Part shown: positions 1-7,147 of the stretch, in pieces | Numbering within the stretch: the first letter of the stretch is position 1 | Layout of the letters: each line of letters opens with the position of its first letter | DNA from: an uncultured Marinicella sp. | Lineage (GTDB): Bacteria > Pseudomonadota > Gammaproteobacteria > Xanthomonadales > Marinicellaceae | Length of the DNA: 64,000 nt | Direction: 5' to 3' | NCBI GenBank assembly: GCA_947502925.1 | Contig: CANNBS010000001.1 | Coordinates: 434,001-498,000 of the forward strand | Notes under the pieces: generated by a model | What the model was told of the DNA's origin: nothing | Seen by the model: only the letters and a program-made list of their open reading frames with translations | The model's database searches: none | Program-made: the position numbers and the translations under genes

Positions 1-1371
1 TTCTAAACTTAAAATTTCTGCTTCATTAAACTGGTTATTAGATAACATTGATTTGAATAGGTGTTTTGTTAATTGGACAATACCTAGAACTGATAACTCA
101 GAATTATTAATTTTAGATATTAGGTCTACAAATTTAATCTCTTTCGCGCCTAGGTATTTCAAGAAAGCCGTGAATCCCTCAAGTTCATAAAAGTAACTAC
201 TAATTGTATTCTCATCAGAAACAGTCAGTTTTTGAAAATCTTTCGGGTTTAACCAACTTGGACATAGTTTCAATGATTTGAAGTATTCTGAATCTAATAA
301 TTTTATTTCTTCTAAAAGCTTTTTAGAAAAAGAGTTTTTCATAAACTGAATCATTCTTGGGTCAAATACAGGAATAAGCGCATTGACTAAATCAATATTT
401 TCTTTATTGCTTAGATTGTTCTCTAACAATTTAATAATATGCTTACTACATGATTTTATGGATGAGATAGTTTCAGAATCGAATATTACATGTCTTCTTG
501 ATGGCTCTGTACTGAAACCACCATTTATTAATACTCCAAATCCATTAGTATCATCTGTTGGTAAAAAGGCATGTACCAATGATTGTCCTGAGGATAATTT
601 AGATATTTTACCTTCTTTGATTGAAAAAGCTATTGAGGAATCAGCTTCATTAGAAATAAACCAATAAGTTAATGAACCATTCGTATTTAATACAATTCTC
701 AAGTCGGATTCTGTAACATGTGTTTTAGTTATTTCTGTTGTTATAAGCCCGTTGAGGGATATTTCAGTTCTTATAATATTCCTGAGAAACAAAAGAGAGT
801 TATATTCAAAAGAATTGAATTCAGATTCAATTGCATCTGCAGTAACTCCAGTAAATACAAAAACAGTTGTATAGCCTTCTGATTTAAAAGTGCTATAAGC
901 TGTTTCAATTTTTTTTCTATCAACGTCGCAAAGTTTATGCGGAATCCGAATTAAAGGAACCCTTGACGCTTTTGGAATATCCGATTTTGTTCTTTCTTTG
1001 GAAAATGTTATCTCCAAATCTCCACTTAAAACATGTATTTCTTTTGAAAATCCAACAACTGATTTAAAACCAATCCCTCTGTAACCAATGGTTTCTCCTT
1101 TAACTTTTTGTGATGAAGCACTTCTACACAAACTTTCAAAATCTTGTTGAGTAAATTTTTTTCCATTATTAGCAACATATATAAGACCATTTCCCTTTAT
1201 TATTTTAAATTTAGTTGATTGTGCATCATCAGCATTTTGCAGTAATTCAATAAATGACCTGTTATGATAACTTTCTGATATATAATTTTCCAAACCAGCT
1301 AAGTCAGAAAGGAGGTTAGGTGAAGATTTCGCTTCTTCTAATAATTTTTCTCGTATTCCATTAAAATTCAT
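1..1371 (-). CDS. Sacsin-type GHKL ATPase, C-terminus cut by window edge
   Basis: An open frame runs from ATG at 1371 to the window edge (457 codons, no stop), so the protein continues beyond position 1. Seen: an N-box ELLQNADDA at residues 42-50 and a glycine-rich G2-like box around IGYRGIGFKSV at residues 96-105. These are hallmarks of the Hsp90/GHKL ATP-binding fold in the Sacsin-like family. Further on are the segments LVHAFLPT and NGGFSTEPSRRH, also typical of large bacterial Sacsin-like ATP-binding proteins. The start is 6 bases after the stop of the upstream 250-aa gene, so the two are probably translationally coupled. Such ATPases recur in defence islands, but the nature of the missing C-terminus (nuclease or other effector) cannot be seen. 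Confident on the fold, not on the function. Confidence 0.8.
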   Translation of the reverse strand, partial: MNFNGIREKLLEEAKSSPNLLSDLAGLENYISESYHNRSFIELLQNADDAQSTKFKIIKGNGLIYVANNGKKFTQQDFESLCRSASSQKVKGETIGYRGIGFKSVVGFSKEIHVLSGDLEITFSKERTKSDIPKASRVPLIRIPHKLCDVDRKKIETAYSTFKSEGYTTVFVFTGVTADAIESEFNSFEYNSLLFLRNIIRTEISLNGLITTEITKTHVTESDLRIVLNTNGSLTYWFISNEADSSIAFSIKEGKISKLSSGQSLVHAFLPTDDTNGFGVLINGGFSTEPSRRHVIFDSETISSIKSCSKHIIKLLENNLSNKENIDLVNALIPVFDPRMIQFMKNSFSKKLLEEIKLLDSEYFKSLKLCPSWLNPKDFQKLTVSDENTISSYFYELEGFTAFLKYLGAKEIKFVDLISKINNSELSVLGIVQLTKHLFKSMLSNNQFNEAEILSLE

Positions 1372-1377
1372 TTTCAA

Positions 1378-2130
1378 CTATTTTTTTGGATAAAGTCTTA
1401 TCTTATTTACTGAATTAGCAATAAAATCTTCTTGGAAATTCATCTCTATTAATTCAAAGCCAAAAAAATCTTTATCATAAATATAACTTTCTGTTTTTCC
1501 TATAATGGAAGCTGATGAATCATACAAGACACATTCCACATAAAAAGAGTCATTTATTGTTGTACCACTATCAGAATGAAGCTCACAAAATAAAGTGAAC
1601 CGGTTCTCATCACTAGTAATTTTAATTGAAATATTTTCAAAACAAACACCTAATCTTTCTTCAAAAGCTTCAAGCCTTTCAATTTTATTCAGAAGACTCT
1701 TTTCTAATTGTTTAGGTGTTAGTTGTATTTCTATTTCTGTTTTTTCTTTATCAATTATTGACCAATAATCACCATTGTTTTGAAAACAAAGTGTTAATTT
1801 TATTCCATCATTTGGTAGTTCAATTGAAATATATAGCAAATCATTTTTTGAAATATATTCAAGTTTAGATTTATAAAAGACTATCCCCGCTTTTTTAAAG
1901 GAGTTAGGCTTTAAGTTGTCTTCTTCTGATAAATAGCCTGAAAGCCATGAGTCCTGTTCCAACTGCTCTCTTTTTTTAGTAACGTAAACAGCATTTAAAA
2001 GATTAATTTTTTTTGTCTTTGAAGTTTCATTATCTACTTTTAAATAAATAATGAACGCATTCTTCCCACCTGACATTGTGGTATCTTCGTAGTTTTCAAT
2101 CTCAACACTTAGTCCTGATAGTTCCTTCAT
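1378..2130 (-). CDS. Hypothetical protein with two predicted beta-sandwich domains
   Basis: This 250-aa protein has no recognised catalytic motif, signal peptide or membrane segment. Alternating hydrophobic/polar strands in residues 1-120 and again in about 150-250 look like two Ig- or FxLYD-like beta-sandwich domains. They are joined by a short helical stretch (LTPKQLEKSLLNKIERLEAFEERL) at about 137-160. It lies directly upstream of the Sacsin-like ATPase with a 6-base gap, so the pair probably forms one operon and perhaps one complex. The DNA is AT-rich like its neighbours and unlike the rest of the window, which fits transfer. The domain call is inference from the residue pattern only. Confidence 0.6.
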   Translation of the reverse strand: MKELSGLSVEIENYEDTTMSGGKNAFIIYLKVDNETSKTKKINLLNAVYVTKKREQLEQDSWLSGYLSEEDNLKPNSFKKAGIVFYKSKLEYISKNDLLYISIELPNDGIKLTLCFQNNGDYWSIIDKEKTEIEIQLTPKQLEKSLLNKIERLEAFEERLGVCFENISIKITSDENRFTLFCELHSDSGTTINDSFYVECVLYDSSASIIGKTESYIYDKDFFGFELIEMNFQEDFIANSVNKIRLYPKK

Positions 2131-2232
2131 ATTTGTAATCCTGTGTTTTATTTTTTCAATCTCAGTACTCTATACATTATATTGGTCACTATTTTCTTAA
2201 TATACATAATTTGGCCACCCCTATTAATCACA

Positions 2233-2242
2233 ACTATATGTT
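2233..2242. promoter_or_regulatory. Motif shared by two promoter regions of the island (copy 1)
   Basis: The ten-base string ACTATATGTT occurs here, 103 bases upstream of the 250-aa gene, and again at 4087-4096 upstream of the DUF262 gene. The flanks are similar (C or G before, T-x-C after). The rest of the 2131-2412 gap is AT-rich and holds only a weak inverted repeat (CATGAA...TTCATG near 2314-2336). A common operator is possible, but chance is plausible at this base composition. Confidence 0.25.
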
Positions 2243-2412
2243 TTACCTATCTATATGTATGGTAAGTCCTGAAAAAAGTAGATAGTTTTTATGGTGTATC
2301 GACCTCATACATGAACTGAAGTTGGATTCATGCACGAACCTCTCAGCTTAGAATATACTTAATTTACTAAACTTCTCTCTATATGTGTTATTGATTTTAT
2401 TCATTATTAAGC

Positions 2413-2913
2413 TTAAACATTAATCCTAATTTCACTTTCAATTTCTTTAATTATTGGATAAATTCTTAAGAATTGTGCTTTTGTAACTGAGGGGGTTTGA
2501 ATTGTTGTTGTTATTCCTTTTATAAATGAATGCGCATTTTCGTTTCTTGTCTCCTTCAGAGTTGCTAAAGTGGATCTCAGCAATTCAATTTTACCTGTGC
2601 TATCAATTTTACGTTCTAATTTTTCAGCCTGACATATTCCTAACGCAATGATTAACATCTTTCTAAAATGAGCATTATATTGAAAACCATTCGTGTTCTT
2701 TATGGTGACTTTCATAAAATTTTTATAAGAGCTATCTCTTAACTTATTTCTAATTGAAAGTTTAATGATGGAATCAAAGCTTTCTTCAACCCAGCCACAA
2801 AGTTCCATCAAAGCTAATTTAGAGTAATATATATCTTTTTTTAAACTGTAGTGACAGTTATAAAGTGACTCCATCTCATTCAACGTGGATTGAATATAAC
2901 CTTTAACTACCAT
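2413..2913 (-). CDS. HEPN-domain protein paired with DUF262
   Basis: This 166-aa, largely helical protein carries an R-x4-H motif (R123-NENA-H128), the catalytic signature of HEPN ribonucleases. An acidic/aromatic segment near residues 38-48 fits the first HEPN helix pair. Length and motif place it with the small MAE_28990/MAE_18760-type HEPN proteins that are often encoded next to DUF262 proteins. It starts 8 bases after the DUF262 stop on the same strand, so the two are co-transcribed. In known HEPN systems the R-x4-H pair cleaves RNA, frequently tRNA, when released or triggered. That role here is inferred. The partner arrangement suggests a toxin or effector controlled by the DUF262 protein. 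Confidence 0.7.
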   Translation of the reverse strand: MVVKGYIQSTLNEMESLYNCHYSLKKDIYYSKLALMELCGWVEESFDSIIKLSIRNKLRDSSYKNFMKVTIKNTNGFQYNAHFRKMLIIALGICQAEKLERKIDSTGKIELLRSTLATLKETRNENAHSFIKGITTTIQTPSVTKAQFLRIYPIIKEIESEIRINV

Positions 2914-2921
2914 AGAATTCG

Positions 2922-4031
2922 CTATCCGTTAAAGATTTCTTCTGCTCTTTTAAGTCGATTAATTACTTTATCTTTTTGAGAAAGACCTTCTTTTAAACTA
3001 TCAATTGAGAATAATTCATCACTCCTTAAATCTTTATATTTATCCGCTACAACACTTTGGTTCTGTTGTTCCAATTTCTCTATGTTTTTTGCAACTCCAA
3101 TTAAAAGGCCTTCAATAGTGGCTTTACTAATATTTGGTATTTTGTTAGATTTCAATATTTTAATAAAAAGTAAATCAACCGATCTTTCAAAAAGATGTCG
3201 TTTAGACGCCAAAAATTCATCATCAGGATTTTTATTTTTATCCATATACTCATTAAGAAAAACGGCAAGTTTCCCATTATATTCTTCAAGGTTGTCATAG
3301 AAAGCAAAAAACCGGAGAATTAATTCTTCATAATTAAATCTATATGTTTTATCTTGTTGAAGATCCAAAAGGTTTCTAAAGTTTTGATATTTTACTTCCT
3401 CTTTTAGAAGTGCATTTAATTTGCCGTTAAATATACAATTACGAATTTCTTGATTATTAAGTTTTAAACCACCTGTGTTAAGTCGGTGAAATATCGTGAA
3501 TAAATATTTCATATGACTTCGTTTAGAATAATCGCAACGTAAAACAGTTACTGGTATTGTTAAATTCTCTACTCGTTCATATATGTCAGGGTACTTAGTT
3601 TTTATGATTGAAACATTTTTCCCGGAAATTTTTTCGTCTATATCTATTAACTTCGATAGTTTCCATTCATTATCTGTAAGAAAATTTATAATACTCTGCA
3701 TTCTTTGCAAGCCGTCAATTACTAATCTCTTATTTGTTTTATAATCAAGACTAATGCAGATACTTGGAATTGGAAGCTGTTTTATCAACGAGTCTATAAA
3801 TCTTGTTTGTGACGGCTTGCTCCATACAATATCCCTTTGAAAATCAGGCTGAATTTCCAATTGATCGGTTTTATACATCCGAACTAAATCAGAACAAGAT
3901 CTTAGTTCATTGAATGCAACTATATCATTCGGAGGTAAATCTGAGCTTGAATCATCTTCAAAAGATTTTTCTTCTTCAAGTTGAAACAAGTCTTTTTCTT
4001 TTTGTGTTATTTTTTCGTCTATTTCATTCAT
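2922..4031 (-). CDS. DUF262 (GmrSD N-terminal / ParB-like) protein
   Basis: This 369-aa protein has an N-terminal DUF262 domain. Key segments are QPDFQRDIVWS at residues 61-71 and the DGLQR box at 106-110, which is the ParB/sulfiredoxin-like nucleotide-binding motif shared with the GmrS half of type IV restriction enzymes. The middle and C-terminal parts are helical. There is no C-terminal DUF1524 HNH nuclease, so unlike GmrSD the effector must be separate; the HEPN gene 8 bases downstream is the obvious candidate. The first 35 residues are acidic and probably coiled. It is the first gene of the AT-rich minus-strand island. Confidence 0.85.
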   Translation of the reverse strand: MNEIDEKITQKEKDLFQLEEEKSFEDDSSSDLPPNDIVAFNELRSCSDLVRMYKTDQLEIQPDFQRDIVWSKPSQTRFIDSLIKQLPIPSICISLDYKTNKRLVIDGLQRMQSIINFLTDNEWKLSKLIDIDEKISGKNVSIIKTKYPDIYERVENLTIPVTVLRCDYSKRSHMKYLFTIFHRLNTGGLKLNNQEIRNCIFNGKLNALLKEEVKYQNFRNLLDLQQDKTYRFNYEELILRFFAFYDNLEEYNGKLAVFLNEYMDKNKNPDDEFLASKRHLFERSVDLLFIKILKSNKIPNISKATIEGLLIGVAKNIEKLEQQNQSVVADKYKDLRSDELFSIDSLKEGLSQKDKVINRLKRAEEIFNG

Positions 4032-4086
4032 AACTTTTATTTATTATATCCCTAATATCGCAGTATACACAATTGTTTATATAACG

Positions 4087-4096
4087 ACTATATGTT
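4087..4096. promoter_or_regulatory. Motif shared by two promoter regions of the island (copy 2)
   Basis: Second copy of ACTATATGTT, 56 bases upstream of the DUF262 start. On the minus strand the region between it and the gene holds AT-rich hexamers compatible with a sigma-70 promoter (GATATAAT-like near 4045), so an operator overlapping the promoter is conceivable. The 4032-4220 gap shows nothing else. Confidence 0.25.
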
Positions 4097-4220
4097 ATGC
4101 GTTACTTGAATATACTCTAAAAATCAAAGGTGATATAAACTAACCCATAAAATAATGGTTATTCTAGTACGACGACCTTAAATGCCCCTGTGTTGTAAAA
4201 GCAAAGGCTCAATCATTAAT

Positions 4221-4374
4221 TTAATGACCCAAAACTTCATCAATCAACTCCAAAATCGTATTCAGAGTGTCCATCAGCGGCTGGTAGTGATTTTCATCGG
4301 TGGCTTCGCTGGTGAGGATAAACATCAGCAGGTTATTTTCAAAAGCCCGTGATTCCAATAAATGCAGATTTCTT
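4221..4374 (-). pseudogene. C-terminal remnant of an unidentified gene
   Basis: The minus strand keeps a protein-like frame ending at TAA 4221-4223. It reads LHLLESRAFENNLLMF followed by about 30 more residues to ...LIDEVLGH. Upstream the frame stays open but becomes low-quality (KAKAGTG, Cys-rich) and has no plausible start, and it runs into a GC-rich hairpin repeat. It looks like the surviving end of a gene whose front part was lost. Family not recognised. Confidence 0.3.
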
Positions 4375-4460
4375 TTTCTAAGTATGAATTTAATACCTGT
4401 CCCAGCCTTGGCTTTTAATCTTAAGTATGCTGCCGCTTTTCTGCTTTGATGCGGGGCAAG

Positions 4461-4477
4461 GCAGGGACAAGCCCTGC
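4461..4477. repeat. Small GC-rich hairpin repeat
   Basis: GCAGGG-ACAAG-CCCTGC forms a 6-bp stem with a 5-base loop between the gene remnant and the membrane-protein gene. It resembles dispersed palindromic units of gammaproteobacterial intergenic regions. It may also serve as a weak terminator for the minus-strand gene that ends at 4520. Confidence 0.35.
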
Positions 4478-4519
4478 AGCTACATTTAAAACAGTCTTTT
4501 ATTGATGCCTGTCCATGCT

Positions 4520-5266
4520 TTACTCCGCGTGCTTTTGTATTGCTTCTGCTTGCTGATCCGGCTCACCCATAATTTCATGATAACAATGGGATAGCAGGGT
4601 GATGCAGTAAATAACAATAATCGCGTACATGGCCAGAACCAAAACGCCCAACAGCCATTCCGGGAACGGTAGCAAGGACACCGCGGCAGGTACCACATTG
4701 GCCAGAACTGGAAAGACAATAATTAACCAGAACAAGGTCAGGGTATGGGGTTTGGATTTGTGCCAAATTTCAGGAAGTGTAAACGATTGACCGATGGCGA
4801 TGCTTGGGAAGGCCAAGGCAATGCGCGATCCAAAGTAACCCGCCAATAAAACTATACCTGAAAAAAAGACAACTGTTACGATACTCATACCACCACCGCT
4901 CACTGAACCGGTCGGTGATATGATTAAAAAAAGCGAAGTTGTGACAAATACGATAAGAGTAATCGCAATCATGACTGCGACCATAGACAACATATAAATT
5001 ATTTCAGGTAAGCCCCATTTAAAAGCGTTTATAACATCCTTTTCTTTCAATAAAACGGTTCTGTGCACTAAAACGGCTAATTTTGCATAGATTAAAGATT
5101 CAATTAAATTAACCAGTAGACCATCCGCTTCAGGCCCGAATATTATTTCAACTAACAAGGACAAAGCCATAAAAAGACCGGCAAAAAACAAAAATGGCTT
5201 GAGGTTTTCAATTAAGGTGCGCTCGGCTAATTTGTGAATTGTGAGGCTGTTTATCTTATTGTCCAT
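4520..5266 (-). CDS. Hypothetical multi-pass inner-membrane protein
   Basis: This 248-aa protein has about six hydrophobic segments: near residues 26-45, 58-72, 92-116, 128-146, 175-196 and 203-225. They are separated by short charged loops, and the C-terminal tail is polar (EPDQQAEAIQKHAE). There is no catalytic or transporter signature that I recognise. The general layout resembles small DUF-type membrane proteins with an N-terminal cytoplasmic helix. It stands alone, with about 300 bases of repeat-containing DNA upstream and a decayed gene fragment downstream. Confidence 0.65.
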   Translation of the reverse strand: MDNKINSLTIHKLAERTLIENLKPFLFFAGLFMALSLLVEIIFGPEADGLLVNLIESLIYAKLAVLVHRTVLLKEKDVINAFKWGLPEIIYMLSMVAVMIAITLIVFVTTSLFLIISPTGSVSGGGMSIVTVVFFSGIVLLAGYFGSRIALAFPSIAIGQSFTLPEIWHKSKPHTLTLFWLIIVFPVLANVVPAAVSLLPFPEWLLGVLVLAMYAIIVIYCITLLSHCYHEIMGEPDQQAEAIQKHAE

Positions 5267-5573
5267 AATTCAGAAGTAAATCATTAATTGTAATGGAAAA
5301 GAACAATGTATGTTTGGGCTTATTTAAGCAATTTTTACAAACTTATGGTTCGATCAGAATGCAATAAGTCATTCTAAAAGACGCAGGATACCGGCCTTCG
5401 CCGGTAATGTTGTTGTCATTTATAGCACTCTATGACTTTAGATTTAATCAAAACAACTCTATAGCCGCGCCCCTTACGGGCGCCTATTTGAAAGTCCGAT
5501 GCATGTCCCGACTTTATCCTGTCAATTTGGCAAGCTTGCAGTGAGTTGAGCCGACAGATTTAAACGGACATTC
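5267..5573. other. Intergenic region with two palindromic repeat units
   Basis: No gene seen. A REP-like unit at 5380-5406 contains the palindrome ACCGGC-CTTC-GCCGGT and belongs to the same family as the tandem copies at the far end of the window (63801-63962). A second hairpin, GCGCCC/GGGCGC, lies at 5467-5483. The remaining sequence is AT-rich and featureless. Confidence 0.5.
5380..5406. repeat. REP-like palindromic unit, isolated copy
   Basis: The sequence begins GACGCAGG and continues with the self-complementary core ACCGGCCTTCGCCGGT. The same core and preceding GAC-x-CTG context occur three times at 66-base spacing near 63.8 kb. This shows a dispersed repeat family within the genome. 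Confidence 0.55.
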
Positions 5574-5602
5574 TTGTTTGCTAAAATATTACTATGTTAT
5601 AC
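5574..5602 (+). promoter_or_regulatory. Sigma-70-like promoter of the DinJ-YafQ pair
   Basis: TTGTTT at 5574-5579 and TTATAC at 5597-5602 are 17 bases apart and precede the antitoxin start by about 30 bases. The surrounding TATACATCATATC has weak dyad symmetry, which could be an antitoxin operator. Confidence 0.4.
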
Positions 5603-5634
5603 ATCATATCATTTATAAACCCTTTTGCAGAAGA

Positions 5635-5910
5635 ATGAAAACTGAATTAATAAGTACTCGTATCGAGTACGAACTAAAAATTGAATTTACGCAGGTTTGT
5701 GATGGGCTTGGCTTAAGTCCTTCGCAAGCCATTAAGCTATTCGCTAAAGCCGTTATTAATCACGGCGGGATTCCTTTTGAGCTTAAGATAAATAAACCCA
5801 ATAAAATAACCAAAAAGGCCATACAGGAGGTGGAAGAAGGTCGACTTAATCAAGCCAAAAGTACCGAGTCTTTATTTAATGACCTGGGTACACAGCTTAA
5901 AAATGCTTGA
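5635..5910 (+). CDS. dinJ: DinJ/RelB-family antitoxin
   Basis: This 91-aa protein starts at ATG 5635, which has an AGAAG-type ribosome site just upstream; the longer frame from 5578 lacks one. The ribbon-helix-helix region reads ISTRIEYELKIEFTQVCDGLGLSPSQAIKLFAKAVINHGGIPFELK. This is the standard DinJ/RelB N-terminus that binds operator DNA and seeds toxin neutralisation, and the acidic, flexible tail would wrap the toxin. It overlaps the expected ATG of the downstream YafQ-like gene by the usual TA arrangement. The toxin frame is broken, so this antitoxin may be orphaned. Confidence 0.85.
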   Translation: MKTELISTRIEYELKIEFTQVCDGLGLSPSQAIKLFAKAVINHGGIPFELKINKPNKITKKAIQEVEEGRLNQAKSTESLFNDLGTQLKNA

Positions 5911-6171
5911 TGCTTATACACCAATCAATTTAAAAAAGACTTCAAAAAAATTAAAAAGCTTCCTTTTGAAGATATTAAATTAATTTTTGATTTCATTTCT
6001 GCCTTAGAACATGAATTAAAACTTGATGAAAAATTTAAAGACCATGCTTTGATCGGCAATTATGTCGGTTACAGAGAATGTCACATCAATCCTGATTTAT
6101 TGCTGATTTATAAAACCAATCAACAAAGCCTTATGCTAACAAGACTCGGCTCACACAGTGATTTATTTTGA
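5911..6171 (+). pseudogene. yafQ: YafQ-like toxin with frameshifted start
   Basis: The frame from 5911 encodes YTNQFKKDFKKIKKL near its start and ends with LTRLGSHSDLF. It includes GNYVGYRECHI and PDLLLIYKT, the normal body of a YafQ/RelE-family endoribonuclease with the conserved RxCH-like and GSHSELF-type elements. No ATG, GTG or TTG precedes it in frame, because TGA at 5908-5910 closes the frame. The natural ATG at 5903, overlapping the antitoxin stop, is in another frame. One missing base between 5906 and 5911 would restore a normal start. Either the toxin is inactivated or there is a sequencing error. It converges with mtfA and overlaps its stop by 9 bases. Confidence 0.7.
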
Positions 6172-6975
6172 ATCGCTTAACCAAGTCGCAGGATCAACTT
6201 TGTAGTAATCCACCAAGAGCTCGTATAGATCGGGGTGTTTTTCCTGGAAGGTTTTGGGTTGTTCGTAGAAGTGCTCTGAGATGACGGCGAAGAATTCGGC
6301 GGGGTTGGTGGCGCCGTAAGCATCAAAGAATGCATGGTTTCTGAGTTTGGTTTTAACTCTCAGGCTTTTAAATTCTTTGCTCATGACTTTGCCCCAGATC
6401 CTTATTTGGGCGGGGTTGATTAACGGTCTGCCGTCAGCGGCACCGTCGAGTTGATCCAATTGGTGGGCGAATTCATGTATGACCACATTCTTACCATCTT
6501 GGGCATCCTGACCACCCTGAACGCTGTCTTTCCAGGAAAGAATCACCGGACCGCGTGTCCACGATTCTCCAAGATTGTGGCCTAATTTATCTTCGAGCTT
6601 TGGATTTTTAAAACCACCTGGATAAACCCGGATGGTTTTTAAATGTGGGAAATAATTGGTTTTACGGTTTAACAACAATAAACAAGCCTGCGCGGCAATT
6701 GTGACGCGGATTTCGTCGGTAATTTCTAAACCGGCATGACCGGTAAAATACTTTTCAGCGACAAAGACATGAACGTGACCTAATAATTCTCGCTGCAGAT
6801 CCTTTGGTAAAAAGTGATAAATGGCGACATTTTTTTCGATGTAATTCAGCCATTCTTTGGGCGTATCCAGAGTAAAAAGTAACTGCCGTTTCTTGGCTTT
6901 TCGAGATTTATGATAGCGGTATATCCCGAATACGGTCACTAATATCAGGGCCACATATAAATAAAATGTACTCAT
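6163..6975 (-). CDS. mtfA: MtfA-family zinc metallopeptidase
   Basis: This 270-aa protein has an N-terminal membrane helix (residues 3-20) followed by the MtfA/M90 domain. HEFAHQLD at residues 167-174 supplies the two zinc-binding histidines and the catalytic glutamate, followed by DGAADGRP and the downstream TNPAEFFAVISEHFYE segment that is conserved in MtfA. In E. coli, MtfA binds and titrates the repressor Mlc (DgsA), so linking it to PTS glucose control; whether Mlc exists here is unknown. The N-terminal anchor is common outside enterobacteria. Single gene. Confidence 0.9.
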   Translation of the reverse strand: MSTFYLYVALILVTVFGIYRYHKSRKAKKRQLLFTLDTPKEWLNYIEKNVAIYHFLPKDLQRELLGHVHVFVAEKYFTGHAGLEITDEIRVTIAAQACLLLLNRKTNYFPHLKTIRVYPGGFKNPKLEDKLGHNLGESWTRGPVILSWKDSVQGGQDAQDGKNVVIHEFAHQLDQLDGAADGRPLINPAQIRIWGKVMSKEFKSLRVKTKLRNHAFFDAYGATNPAEFFAVISEHFYEQPKTFQEKHPDLYELLVDYYKVDPATWLSDSK

Positions 6976-7147
6976 GGTTTAGGGGTAAATCCTATGAAAT
7001 ATCGAATAATAAGGGTGGTGTTATATATTTTTTGATAGCGCATCATAGCACTTTAAGTTATGTGATTAGGTATGAGTTAAGCAACTTTTATTGCAAATTC
7101 ACGACTGTTGGTGAAGAATAGACCCTTTTGTTTAAAAGCCACCAGCG

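Noticed and set aside
383-667. 94-codon plus-strand frame
   Set aside because: It lies antisense inside the Sacsin-like ATPase frame, whose motifs are unmistakable.
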